From Tritrichomonas musculus (lineage: Eukaryota > Parabasalia > Tritrichomonadida > Tritrichomonadidae): 64,000 nucleotides of DNA. The position numbers and the translations under genes are program-made. The stretch lies in NCBI GenBank assembly GCA_039105265.1, contig JAPFFF010000056.1, positions 1,043,706 to 1,107,705 of the forward strand. Reading direction: 5' to 3'. Positions 1 through 12,100 of this stretch are shown here, piece after piece; positions within the stretch are counted from its first letter, which is position 1, and every line of letters starts with the position of its first letter. The notes below the pieces were generated by a model. The model saw only the letters and a list, made by a program, of their open reading frames with translations, had not been told where the DNA came from and searched no databases.

Positions 1-289
1 TTGAGAAAGATCAAAAAATGTTTAATATCATAGATTTACATTTTAATTAAAAACTTAAGTAATTTTTTAAAAAAATAATATAATGTTTCTAGAAAAAATT
101 CAAAGATACAAATATAATAAATTATTTTTTGAAGTATCGTCCAGGTGAAAAATTCATAGTTACATTCATTAGTTGACCATTTTATCTTTTAAAATATGAT
201 ATTGCTAATATTGCCCATATATTAAAGTATAAATAAAAGAAATGTTGATTTAATAGATTTTTAAACAACAATAATACTATTTTTAAAAG

Positions 290-706
290 TTAATTTCTTT
301 CGCCACGAATCCTTTGTGCTAACTGAACATCACGTTCCATAATTGTTACGCGATTTGCATGAATCGCGCAAAGGTTTGTATCCTCAAAGAGACCAACAAG
401 GTATGCTTCTGATGCTTCTTGAAGTGCTGCAATAGCTGATGATTGAAAACGTAGATCACCACGAAATCCAGAAGCAATTTCACGAACTAGACGTTGGAAA
501 GGAAGCTTACGGATTAGGAGATCTGTGCTCTTTTGGTATTTACGAATTTCTCTCAGTGCAACTGTACCAGGTCTGAAACGATGCTGCTTCTTTGCACCTT
601 GTGAATCAACAACTGGCGTAGATTTGCGTGCAGCTTTGGCACCGAGCGATTTACGTGGAGTTTTTCCTCCTGTTGATTTACGTGCTGTTTGCTTTGTACG
701 AGCCAT
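290..706 (-). CDS. Histone H3 (divergent variant)
   Basis: Core nucleosomal histone of the nucleus. The 138-residue product opens with [14 protein letters not shown] and ends in RIRGER, so the N-terminal tail and the whole histone fold are present, against 136 residues in most eukaryotes. Lysines 4, 9, 14, 18, 23 and 27 are kept. The stretch between K27 and the fold ([14 protein letters not shown]) is two residues longer than usual, so the K36 equivalent sits at K38. In the DFKTD loop that normally carries K79 this protein has GFRGD, with Arg in place of Lys. The gene stands alone with no divergent H4 beside it. Identity as H3 is certain; whether it is the main H3 or a specialised variant cannot be told from one copy. 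Confidence 0.97.
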   Translation of the reverse strand: MARTKQTARKSTGGKTPRKSLGAKAARKSTPVVDSQGAKKQHRFRPGTVALREIRKYQKSTDLLIRKLPFQRLVREIASGFRGDLRFQSSAIAALQEASEAYLVGLFEDTNLCAIHANRVTIMERDVQLAQRIRGERN

Positions 707-710
707 TTAA

Positions 711-1422
711 AAAAATATATGAATAAAAACAAGATTTTGCTTTATATCACATATAGGCATAAGGCATTTTACACCAGTTAGATTTAAGTAGAAATAATTT
801 TTTTTTCAATTTGAAAAATAATGGATCAAAATGTCTATAAATTTTTGCCGCCATTCCTGTTAAAATTCCCCGGTTCTCCTAAATACTTTAATGATTCTAA
901 TAAATGCATTTTTTATTGACCAAAATTCGAATTTAATATCATTTGCTCATGATAATTAATTAAACTCAATATATATTAATCAAATCCAGAAAATAGAATC
1001 ACATCAAAATACGAAAAGTCTAAATCAAATATTTTATTATTCAATACATTTAAGTGATAAATAAAAGCAATAGTTTTTTTTATATATTTTAAAGGATAGA
1101 TTGAAATTTAAATAATTAAATTATGAAATCGTTTATTTCAATGATTTTGTAAAACATAGAAAAAGAAAATTGAATGGAATATTCAACTAAAGCTTTTAAA
1201 TCTGAAAACACGTTACAAAATTTGATACACGTTAAAAAATTTGAATGAAAACTTTTTAAAAAGATTAAAAAAAAAATTGTCTAGCAACTATTCATGACAT
1301 AATTGAATCAAAACCAATACTAACTGCAATTAATTATAAAAATATTCAACCATTTAAATTTCTAAATTATTGAATTGAATTGAAATTTGTTCTCTGAAAA
1401 ATTTTAATATCGAATAACTCAA
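711..1422. other. Intergenic spacer, H3 to ubiquitin-fold gene
   Basis: AT-rich spacer between two divergently transcribed genes. I see no coding signal, RNA gene or repeat. On the minus strand the 40 bases before the H3 start contain TTATTCATATATT, which resembles the trichomonad initiator (TCA followed by pyrimidine and A/T). Confidence 0.5.
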
Positions 1423-2166
1423 ATGAACGAAATTCGGAATATTAAAGTTGTAAAAACTGATGGATCTGCTATTCAGGTACGCTTAAATTCATTTGACATC
1501 GCCAGATCTCTTGCACTTGCCGGCTCTTTGACAGAGCCAGTTATCATTATTCATAAAGGTCATTGCCTTTATCCATTTATGTCAATCGCATCGCAAGATG
1601 TTGCTGATGGCGATGTAGTTGTTCTTAAACCAGTCAAAGCTACCCAAAACCAAAAAACCTTAGCGAATGAAATATGTAGTAAACCGATACTTAATAATCG
1701 CCATATTCGTTCATCAAAACAGGAAAAAAGATATGAATATATGAAGCCCGAAGAGAAAGCTAACCAATCTCCAAATAATTACTCGAGCTTGAGTAATTTT
1801 CGTATTTTTGAAGAACTTCTAAGAATAAGCGATCTCCAATTTAATGCTTACGAATCAAGTATCTCTGGTGGTTTTGCTTACCAGCAGATGGCTGAAATAC
1901 TTAATAACGCTCCTTCTCCAAATGATGATAATGGTCTTAACGTACAATCCACAGAAAATAATGATAATTCAAAAAGTGAAAATTTAAAAACAGAATCCAA
2001 TCCAAATGATGTTCCTTTACCTATTTTTTGGTCAACAACAGACGAAGAATTCAATAACCAAAACCAAATGAAAAATTTATTATTTTTTAAGAATAATACG
2101 TCAATATCCAATTTTGTTTCTAAAGATATACCAAATGATTTAAACAAATCCCAGCGGCACATATAA
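1423..2166 (+). CDS. Protein with N-terminal ubiquitin-like fold
   Basis: The first 75 residues have the rhythm of a beta-grasp ubiquitin-like domain. A strand (IKVVKTDGSAIQVRL) is followed by a helix region, then VIIIHKGHCLYPFMSI and a final DVADGDVVVLKPV, matching the LxxGDxIxVL end of ubiquitin-like domains. The rest (about 80-247) is polar, rich in Asn and Ser, and looks disordered. There is no terminal Gly-Gly, so it is not a conjugated modifier; a scaffold or adaptor role is possible but unproven. The start is the first ATG after an AT-rich leader. The family beyond the fold is not recognised. Confidence 0.6.
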   Translation: MNEIRNIKVVKTDGSAIQVRLNSFDIARSLALAGSLTEPVIIIHKGHCLYPFMSIASQDVADGDVVVLKPVKATQNQKTLANEICSKPILNNRHIRSSKQEKRYEYMKPEEKANQSPNNYSSLSNFRIFEELLRISDLQFNAYESSISGGFAYQQMAEILNNAPSPNDDNGLNVQSTENNDNSKSENLKTESNPNDVPLPIFWSTTDEEFNNQNQMKNLLFFKNNTSISNFVSKDIPNDLNKSQRHI

Positions 2167-3027
2167 TGCTTCGAAATCAGGTTTATCTGATATACATAAT
2201 TATAATATTTAGAAATGTTGACATCTTTCAATGAAATATATGTTAAAATTACCCAATCAACGAAAAAATAAAGTGAAAAATCTAAGGGAGAAATAGAAGA
2301 AGGTAAACCTGAAATATTTCGAATATCCAATAATTAAATTTATTTTTCTTTCTGTGCGTATATTAATTTACTAATTAAAATTCAACTGAATGGATAATCT
2401 AAGCTTTTTTTATCTCTTTTTTTTAAAGACTTATTTATTTCCGACAAAATTTTTAATTTGAATATTAAAAGGCCATTGAAAAAGACAGAATAACTTGTCC
2501 TAAAAGCAGCGCCAAATAAGCAATCCGCTAAAATAAATAGGAGGGAGGGAGGAAAAAAAAAAAAAAAAAAATGGTGATGCTTTTGAAATTTCATGTAGCA
2601 TTTGTTCCATAATCTAGTTTATGATCATAAAATAAGTGCCATGATTTGATAGTGAAATATAAATAAATTGATGAGTTGGAGAGAAATTTTTATATACTAG
2701 AAAAAAAGGTTGTCAAGCGAAACATTTTTCTATAAAATAGAAAAATATTTTTACATAAATTTTTGTACTAAGATAAAAATATAATTTAGCAATAAAATTG
2801 ATTTTTTAAGCATACATTCTTGAGATATTCATAGAATAAAATAGTTCTGAAAATTTGAATAGTTTCTCAATTTTAAAAAAATATAAATCGTTTTTTCTCA
2901 AAACTATACTTATATTTTATGAAAAAAATATATTAATAGATATAAATATTAATAATGTTTTTAATAAAATAAAAAGTTATATCAAAAATATAATTAACTT
3001 CAGAAATTTTATAAATTTGATTAAATA
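2167..3027. other. Intergenic spacer with homopolymer tract
   Basis: AT-rich, with a GGAGGGAGG stretch running into a poly(A) tract near 2540-2570. The open frames here are low-complexity and AT-driven; I see nothing that supports a gene. Confidence 0.4.
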
Positions 3028-5220
3028 TCATTTGTTATCACCATATTCTTCTTCCTCTTCTTCCTCTTCTTCCTCTTCTTCCTCTTCTTCCTCTTCTTCT
3101 TCAGCATTTTTTTTATTTGAAGAATTTATGAGCCTAGCAATAATTTTTACACCTGAAACTGGATTGACACATTTTTCGGGATCAGGATAGTGAATATCAA
3201 TGTTTTCTAACCATTTTCCTAAATCATTAAATTCTAAATTAGATTCTTCTTCTGATTCAATTATTTTTAATTCGGCAAATAAATTCAACGCCTTAGTATA
3301 AGCTTCATTTGCAATCAATGAAAATTCTTCATCATCTTCAATGAATTCATTAATTACGACACCTGCTAAATTTGCTCGATTATTAATTACAGGCGAAATA
3401 TCTAAATCATCTAGAAATTCTTGAGCAATAACAGTTTTGCAAACAGTTTTATAAAATTTTTCCCATCCATCGATACCGTTTGAAAAACCTCGAATTAAAC
3501 CGAAAAAAAATTCGAGGCAATGCGTGCCAAGTCTGTCGAGGCAAAGTGGATCAAATTTTAGATAAATTGCTATTAAAATGGATAAAATTGAGTTCATTAA
3601 TCTTATTAATGAAATTTGTGAAAAAAATGAACAAAATTTTTTGTCACTTTTTCTCTCACTTATAATCTTTTTGTTTCTTGTTTTGACAATTGAAAAGTGA
3701 AAATAAATTAACCAAAAACTTAAACACAAAGAATAAACCCTCTCTCGAATTGGTAAAGTTGGTGATCTCATTGAAAGGTGAATAAGAGATAAAGGAAGAA
3801 GAGCCATTACTAACTTAAAATCATTTTTTTCTAAGAGCTTTTTAATATTTGAAATATTAAACATTTGAAGAGCATAAATATCTCTCATTGAACCCAATAA
3901 TGATTTATCTTTTAAATAAATATTGTTTTTTCCTAAAGCATTTTCTAAATCATTTAAAGAAAATGTAATTTTACCAGTTTTATCTAATGAGATTTTATTT
4001 CTGAGAAAATGTGATCGTTGATTTTTGAAAATATGTAAATAATCTCCGTTTGGTATGTTAAAATGGTCTTTTAATAGCATTATTATACCAAATAAATCAT
4101 GATTTTTCAATAAATTTTCATAAATTTTAAAGAATGATTTATGTATTTGATTATAACAACGATCACCATCGAAAGACAAAAATTTGACTAAAAAATTATT
4201 ATTTTGCAATTCATCGCTTGTTTTCAATAAAATTTTTACAATTTCTTTATTCCCAATTCCTTTTGGATGCTCTACAAGTCGTGCAGGAATGCAGCGGTCT
4301 CCAGAAATGATTGGTTGTATGTATATAGTGAAAGAATATAAATTACCAGTTTTCTTTGGTAAATATTTGCTTGTAGTTGTTACGCATACTGCATCAATAG
4401 ATAAAACTATTGGAAATTTGTATGGTGAATTTAATGACCTTCTTATCGTTGGATGGTTAATTTGATCTATTTTACCATTTTTTAATGCATTTAAATATTG
4501 ATTTAATTGAGGATTTACATGCTTGTATATTGTTTGTCGAGATGGAAATGGTAAGTAAACTCTTAAAAGCTGATAAGCACTAGAAGAAAAACGTAATAAT
4601 AAAAAAGAATATTTAATTAAGTCACTACTAAACGTTCTCTCATTTTCTTCAATATTATAAAGGTCAATTAATTCTTGAAATATTATATTATATTGAAATT
4701 TTAATTTTGAATAATCTTTATTTGCCATTTCATTAGAATCTATTTTTTTATTCATTTTACAAATTTTAGCATTTATTTCCCAGAAACTTTGTTTTTCTTT
4801 TGAAATTTCTTTTTTTTCAGCTGATTGTTTTTGAAGCATATGTCCAAATTCACTATTACCTGTTCTAGCATAAAAACTTTTTTGCATTTCTGCTATTTCT
4901 GAAAAAGTTTGCTTTTGAACTTTTGTAATATCATTTAATAATTGATGACACTCACTAAAACTACTACTTAGCTCATTTATTATTTCTTCTTGCTCTTTTA
5001 TAGTTTGAATTAGGCTGCTATTTTCCGATTCTAATTCTTTGATTCTGTAATTTAAATCATTAATTTCTTCATCTTTCAAATTCAATGAATGTTTTAATCT
5101 TATATATCGATCTTTTATTTTATTGATATCACTTGATTTAGGCTCGCTATTTTCTTCTGTCGAATTAGAGTTTGCTTCTTTGTTACTCATCATAAATTTA
5201 CAAAATTTATTTCTTATCAA
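3028..5220 (-). CDS. Transposase-derived protein (P-element/THAP9-like or Kolobok-like), possibly domesticated
   Basis: A 730-residue frame. Residues about 30-110 are a polar heptad-like coiled coil. The middle and C-terminal parts look like an RNase-H-fold (DDE) transposase: SIDAV with D276, SFDGDR with D351/D353, a basic HIFKNQRSHFLRNK block starting at H396, and CLEFFFGLIRG with E570. The last two resemble the HLLKNLRN and LENFFGxIR blocks of P-element/THAP9 transposases, while the DGD motif also recalls Kolobok elements. I see no THAP zinc finger and no terminal inverted repeats. The protein ends in a run of more than 20 Glu encoded by a GAA/GAG microsatellite. A long intact frame, a coiled coil in place of a DNA-binding domain and no visible ends fit a domesticated transposase, but a live element is not excluded. 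ATG codons at residues 1, 10 and 11 all fit as starts. Confidence 0.6.
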   Translation of the reverse strand: MIRNKFCKFMMSNKEANSNSTEENSEPKSSDINKIKDRYIRLKHSLNLKDEEINDLNYRIKELESENSSLIQTIKEQEEIINELSSSFSECHQLLNDITKVQKQTFSEIAEMQKSFYARTGNSEFGHMLQKQSAEKKEISKEKQSFWEINAKICKMNKKIDSNEMANKDYSKLKFQYNIIFQELIDLYNIEENERTFSSDLIKYSFLLLRFSSSAYQLLRVYLPFPSRQTIYKHVNPQLNQYLNALKNGKIDQINHPTIRRSLNSPYKFPIVLSIDAVCVTTTSKYLPKKTGNLYSFTIYIQPIISGDRCIPARLVEHPKGIGNKEIVKILLKTSDELQNNNFLVKFLSFDGDRCYNQIHKSFFKIYENLLKNHDLFGIIMLLKDHFNIPNGDYLHIFKNQRSHFLRNKISLDKTGKITFSLNDLENALGKNNIYLKDKSLLGSMRDIYALQMFNISNIKKLLEKNDFKLVMALLPLSLIHLSMRSPTLPIRERVYSLCLSFWLIYFHFSIVKTRNKKIISERKSDKKFCSFFSQISLIRLMNSILSILIAIYLKFDPLCLDRLGTHCLEFFFGLIRGFSNGIDGWEKFYKTVCKTVIAQEFLDDLDISPVINNRANLAGVVINEFIEDDEEFSLIANEAYTKALNLFAELKIIESEEESNLEFNDLGKWLENIDIHYPDPEKCVNPVSGVKIIARLINSSNKKNAEEEEEEEEEEEEEEEEEEEYGDNK
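3045..3103. repeat. GAA/GAG microsatellite coding poly-Glu
   Basis: The plus strand reads a TTCTTCCTC triplet repeat. In the minus-strand gene it encodes the glutamate run near the C-terminus. It is a pure purine/pyrimidine tract and likely to vary in length. Confidence 0.85.
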
Positions 5221-6123
5221 TTTTCATAATAAGCATTGAAAAAGTGGCATCCAACAAATAGAATTGTTTTATCTTAAAATTGTATGCTTCGATTTTTTAA
5301 AAAATATTAAAAATAATTTTTACCTTAAATAAAATTTAAATTTCAATATATGAAAAAAAAAATTATAGACGATTTATAGAAAAATAATTGTGAGGAAAAC
5401 GATCATTTATATTTTTTTTTATATCTCAATAATTTAATATATATTTCTAAAAATTATATATTTTTTATTTTATAAATACTTCATAATATATAAATTCCTA
5501 ATATATATTATAAAATAATATTTATTTTTCAAAAAATATTTATTTATATCAAAATCCGTTTTTTTTGAAACTTTCGCGCTTTACAACATTTCTAGAAAAT
5601 TCTAACTAAAATTCAATTTTTAATCGGTCTTTGTATTTTTATCATTTTTTTTTTTTTTTATTTTATTTTTTACAATTGCCTAAAAAATATAATGTTAGTA
5701 AAAAATTCATAATAATGAATAAAAATTTGCTTTTTTTATACATCGATCAAATTTTTCTTTTCAATTTTTCTATTAATCCTGATTTTATATTATCAAATTT
5801 TCTAATAGGATGGGCAAATAACGCTTCAAAAAATAAAGCATTTCAATTATTGAGAAATAAAAAAAATTATAAATTTATTAATTATGCATAATTTATCAAA
5901 CATACATATATTATTTTTAATTTTTAAATTATTAAAAATACTATAAAACATGAATAATATTTTTTATTTGGTGTATATAAAACAAATTATTGAGGAAAAA
6001 ACAATCTTTTTTTGCTAAAAAAATTAAATAGTAATTCAATCTAATTTGAATTGCTCTTATTTTATTTATTAACTTACGAATAATATCATTGGGGCTTTTA
6101 TCAATGGTGCTGTTTCAGCATAT
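5221..6123. other. Intergenic spacer upstream of VPS13-like gene
   Basis: Very AT-rich. A frame at 5631-5891 is dominated by Phe, Tyr, Lys and Asn and is best seen as chance. The last 51 bases before 6124 are open in frame with the VPS13-like gene and look like part of its first helix. Confidence 0.4.
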
Positions 6124-9100
6124 ATGACTGAAGTTAAAAAGAGAAATATTTCGGGCTCATTAACGCGGAAAAATTTAGAGATTTCACAATTAGAAATATT
6201 TCCTGATGCTCTTCTTCAGCATAATGTTCCGCTTCTTGTTAAAAAAGGCACCATAAAAAATATCAATATACAAATTCCGACAAAATTTAAAACAGATCCT
6301 ATTACATTAACAATAGATAGTGTTACTATTTTGTGCAGTATATGCACGCATGATCCAGTCCCAGATGAAATCATTAACATGAAATTTCATATGCTTAAAG
6401 CCCATCAATATTTTCGAAAATGCTATAAAATGATTCTAGGATATTTACATAAAGAAAGTTTTTTCTCATTTGTCCGATTAATTATGTCGAATTTAATAAT
6501 GGAAGTCAATCATATACACATACAAATCGAATACTCTTCAAGATCTCACTTTGATTTAACAATTCCCAATATTGTGAATTCAAAAACATTTAAAAGCGAT
6601 TTCAATCAAGAAAAAAATGACAAACACGATAAAAAAAAATTTGACGTTTGTAAAAATTTATCAGAAGATAGTTCACTTGATAATTTTTACGAAGAATCAA
6701 TTGATGAAACAATTGAATCATTTGAAGAAATAAATCTTCAAAGATTGTCAAGTTATTCAACTTTTCAGTCAAAAAGTGAATTGAATAACAACGATACAAA
6801 TACAGAACAAGAACCAGAAAAAGTAACATCAATTGGAATTACAATAAACAAGCTTGTTCTTCGTAATGATGAAAAAAATAAAGAATCATCAAACATAAAA
6901 ATTACTAAAGAAGCAATTTTTAACGATTTTGGAATTTATATGGACGTTGGCGAGCATCCAATTGATCCAAGTACTGATGACAAATTTGAAACTGAGCTGA
7001 ATAACATATATGTTAGCAAAAAGCACAACTGGATCTTGCAACCATTCACTTTTTCTGGCTTTTTAAATTTCAACCACGGAGATCCACAACTTTTTTTCGA
7101 CCCGATAATTAAAAAAGTTTTGGTGAACGTTAAAGAAGAATACATTCCCGTTATTCTTGATATATTGAATGTCATTGACACTTTTCAGAAAAAATTCTCA
7201 GTGGCAAATATTCCTAAGCCTCAACCTGATGATCCTGTTGCTTGTTGGCAATATGTACACAAATGTGCCGTCTCAAAAATTTCAAATGCAACTCATGACT
7301 TCACAAAAAGTTTGAGTTTGCTTTTGAAAAGGCACGCTTATTTGAAAAATTACAAGAGAAAGAACGAAAAAAGTCGTGAAATTATTAAACAAATGGAAGA
7401 AACACTTGATTATGAAAATATTGTTGCTTTTCGTTCGGCCTATCGTTTAACACATCACAAAAAAAGAAAAGCAAAAGGAAAATCAAAAATAACCGCCAAA
7501 ACTACCAGAAAAATCACAAAAGATATTCGAATTGATCCTATTCACATTGTCACCAAATTGATTGGAATGATGTCTTTGAATTTTCAAGGCGAATTAGTCA
7601 AAATCGCCTTGAAGAAAAAAAATGGCCAGAAACACGTCGTTGTCAATATAAAGAATCCGAATTTCATCATTGAAAAAAAGTTGAATTCAATTCATCTTCA
7701 AGCTTCTGCGTCTTACATATGTGCCAAGTATGTCAGAGACAAAGAAATTATTGTATTTAAATCATTTGACAACGATGATTTAGAAATGAAAGCTGATATT
7801 AGAATTCCTTTTCATTCTTATTCAAATTGGATTGTTTCGCTTGAAATGTCAAATAACAATTACATTATAAATTTGAAAGGTTTATTTCAACTTGTGACTG
7901 ACATCGGTTTGATTCAATTGTTCACATCAAAAATTAGAAATTCAAAAGTTTTCTCTCAAATTAAAAAAAAGAATCTTGACATGAACGTTTACATCTTTGA
8001 TTCTGTTGTTAAAATTGTCGGTTCTAAATGTAATCGTGCATTTCAAATCACATTTGAAAAGCTTCAATTTTTTACAGATCCGAAAACAAAAGAGAAGAAA
8101 ATTAATCTTAATAAATCGTTGATTTCATTGATCACTGACAATGAAGCTAAAATTTCTTCTGACTTTTCACTTTCGGGCACATTTAATGGGAACAAAATAT
8201 CACTTTCTGTTCCATTTTTCACATGCAATGTTCCGTTTAATTACTTTGTTGTTAATGAAGATTTTCTTACTCTTTTCTTACAATATCAATCTTATTTTAG
8301 GGACTCTTCCTTTCCTAAGATTAATATTGATTTCGCTCTCAAATTGTCAGGAATGGACATTGATGTTAAAATCTCAGATTTAATCAAGATTCAAAAAGTT
8401 CAAATTAGAGATATTATTTTTACTTTTAAAGATTCCATTTTTAATTTCATGTTGTCATCATTGACAATACCAAGCTTATTCTCATTAAATAACATGAGTG
8501 CTTATTACAATGAAAAAATTCTTAATCTCAAAATTTCACACATTTGGGTCAAATTAGTTGAATTGATTCAAATGATTCCAAAAGATGCATATCAAATGTT
8601 TATCGATATGAATGCATCATCAAGATCATCTGTAACAAATGATAATGAAATGATTTCAGCAAGTGATGATGAAGAACAACCGAATAACATTAATATTATT
8701 AGTAACTTCGAATCTACAATTAAAGAAAAAGAACCAGTTCTTCCTAAGATAAAATTCGGATTTGATATTGATAACTGTGATGTTTTTTTATCTATAAATA
8801 AAACCGAACAAATTAAAATGAATATATTAAATATTAAAGCTTCGCATGATAATAATATAATAAATGCATCTGCATTCTTGAATCACGTCATTTTTGACGA
8901 GCAGATTATTTCACAACAAATTTCATTCCAATCAGAAATCATTATTAATAAAATCACAGAAGTAACAATGAACATTGACAGTTTTGATTTAATCTTTAAT
9001 CAAGTTCTTGTCAATTACATTTTAAACCTCAAGTTGCCATTGAATAACATTGTACTTCCAAATGATTTTGAATTGAAATTATCATTGAAATTAAATGAGA

Positions 9101-12100
9101 TGTCATTATCTGACGATTTTAAAATCAATGATTTGATTGTTGATGCAATTCTGAATAACACAAAAATATTTGCTTCTATAAAAATGGATTCAATTAGTTC
9201 ATCTTTGATAAATCTGAAATCAAAAGATGTCATTCAAATGAATGCAAATTTAAAACAGAAAGAAATTGATTTAACTGTCAATTTACAAGAAATAACGGTT
9301 TATATTGTTCCACTGATTGATTTTATTACAAATTTTCCAAAACTTTATATATCAAAACCACAAATAAAGCTCAATATAAGACTTCTTCCTTTTCGATGCA
9401 ACTTTGATTTGGCAGAAGATGATTTGAATGTCATCTTCAATTCACCAATTAAGGTCAAATTGGACACCATTTCCACATCATTTTCATTAAAAATTTCCAA
9501 TTTTGTGATCAATTTAAATAACAATGAAATAATGAAAATGGATTCTTTACTTTTCACAATTGACAAGAGTGTCATTATTAATCTTCCATCGATCATTGTA
9601 AATGTATCGATGGTTGAAATATATAAAATAATTAAAATAACATCAGACATCATTGAAACATCAATCACAAACATATATAAACCATTGAAAATTTCATTAT
9701 ATCAAATTCCATTTGAAACATTTGAAGTTAAAATTCCAATTATAGAAGTCATTGTTCATCAAAAGAATTCTAGAAGATCGGTTTCATTAACACTGCATGA
9801 CACTGGTCTCTACATGAAAAACAACACAATTAAATGCGATTTATTTGGATCAACAAAAGTGCACTTTGACGCATCCGATGGCTTCCGTTCATTTAGCTTA
9901 GCACATCCATTCAATATAGCTTGCAATGGAGAATTCTCAGATACAATAAATGAGTGCACTATTGAAGCACAGGATCCAATTCATTTTGAAATATCGACTT
10001 ACATTATCAACCAAATTTTCATGAATATTGCAGCAACTGAATACAATGCTGAACAACCTTACTCAATCAATAATGAAACGGGAACTGATTTGATCATCAT
10101 TATAAATAAAGATTCATATAAAATAAAATCACAAGAAAAACTTCTCGATGCTCCTAATTTTGCTGATTCCGATATAAAAGTTCAAATTGGTGACATTGTT
10201 AATCCTATTCAAATTTATTCATCATTTTCAAGAATTGCGTTTCCAATTTTCTTTGATGAACACTTCATTCTTGTTTGGATGGATATGAAAATGCTTCAGC
10301 TTCGTCTATTGTCACCGATTTCATTTAAAAATAAAACAAGCATTGATTTGAAAATCAAGTTTCTTAATCAAACAATTTCATTAAAGAAAAGAGAAGTTTA
10401 TTGCTTGAATTACACCATTGAAAAACTGGATTCAATAACCGTAAAAATAGGTTCAAATAAACAAGAAGTTCAATTAAATGAATCTTCTGTTGTTAATCTT
10501 GATAATAAATATATCGTTGTTGCTAGAAAAAGAAAAATTGAAACACTTCATACAGCAATTGTATTTAGAACGCCTTATTATTTCCGAAATGAAATGATTT
10601 CAACTTTAATCATATCATTTAATAATAAAAATATCGCATTAAAACCATGTGAAATTGTTCCATTTCCTTATTCACCGCCAAATTCAGATGTGATTTCATT
10701 TGATATCCTTGATTCTAAAGACATCAAAGGTGCTCATGTTGACTTAAACATCAACGAAGATGGATTCATTGTTCAAACAACAGATAAAAATGAAAATCCA
10801 TTTATTATACAATTTACAATTAGTTATGAGAAATCATGTATCATTTCTATTTCTCCTCTTCTTATTTATTACAACTCTCTTGAAATTCCTTTGATTTTCG
10901 GACTGTCGCCTGATGATCCGATAAAGAGAGAAAAAGTGCCAAATTTAAGTAATTCATTCTTTCATCTTCAAAGTACACAAAATGTTTGGGTTATCGACAA
11001 TCCGATAATGTCATCGCCTCTTCTTAAAGACAATAAAGATGTCAATATTTATGTGTCAACAAAGTATTCAAATCAATGGAATACAAATCCATTTTCAATG
11101 TCAGATTTTGACATAATTGAAGACGTCACAATTCCATTGAATGATGAAATTGTATCATTAGCGCATTTCCATATTTTGAATCATTGCAATATACGGCCAA
11201 ATACGTTTATTTTCTTCATCTCACCAAAATTTGTAATTAACAATCAAACAACTTTTTCATTTTCATTAAACTTTTTTGATAATGAATCAGTTGAAATTTC
11301 ACCAAATTCAACTTTGCCTGTCACATTGATTAGGAAATCATTGCGGTTTTCAATCTCGTTTATACAAAACAATAACAAGAAACAAAATTTAATTTATTCA
11401 CGTAAATTTTCTATTGAAAAAGTTAGCTCTCAATATGTTAAATTGAATTCACTCGAATCACCAATTATTCTTCAATCATCATCAGAGAAAGAAATCCATT
11501 TTATCACAATAATGACAACTAAAACGCTTCCTTATCTTTTTGTCAATGAAACAAACAAAAAAGTAATCTTCATTCAAAAAGATACACCAGATTTTGCACA
11601 CGTTGTGAGGCCAAATGAATCATTATCATTCTTCATTTTTGATGAAAACATGCCAACAGTAATTCATTGTGCAATCGGAAATAAAATTAATTTTGAATTG
11701 GATGTGAATGAACCTTCCTTCCCTGTTAAAATTAAAACAGAAGATAGTGATCTCGATTTATATTATTATGTAGATTTATCAAGAAAAGAAGGTTCAACTA
11801 TAACTTTATGTAAAATTTTAAATGATCAAATTTCAATTAAAAACGATCAAATTTCTGATTCTAGTTTAAATTTCAGAAAATTCATAGGATTAGCTTCACG
11901 CTTCGATGAATCGTCCATTAGTTTTAGTTTGTCTACTTTTCATCTAATGGAGAGCGAGGTTCTCAACTTTTTTGTCAGATTTACTCATATTTCATGCCTT
12001 TTAATTACAACTCAATATCAAGAGCTTTGTCGACTTACATTAAAGGATATAAATATAAATTCTTCAATTCGCGAATTTTCTACTGAAACACAACTAACAA

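Noticed and set aside
2382-2594. Minus-strand 70-codon frame across a poly(A/T) tract
   Set aside because: Driven by the homopolymer; no coding character.
5631-5891. 86-codon frame rich in Phe, Tyr and Lys
   Set aside because: Composition is what AT-rich spacer gives by chance; no motif and no promoter-like context.
6602-9674. Minus-strand frames within the VPS13-like gene
   Set aside because: Antisense to a long conserved gene and lacking motifs.
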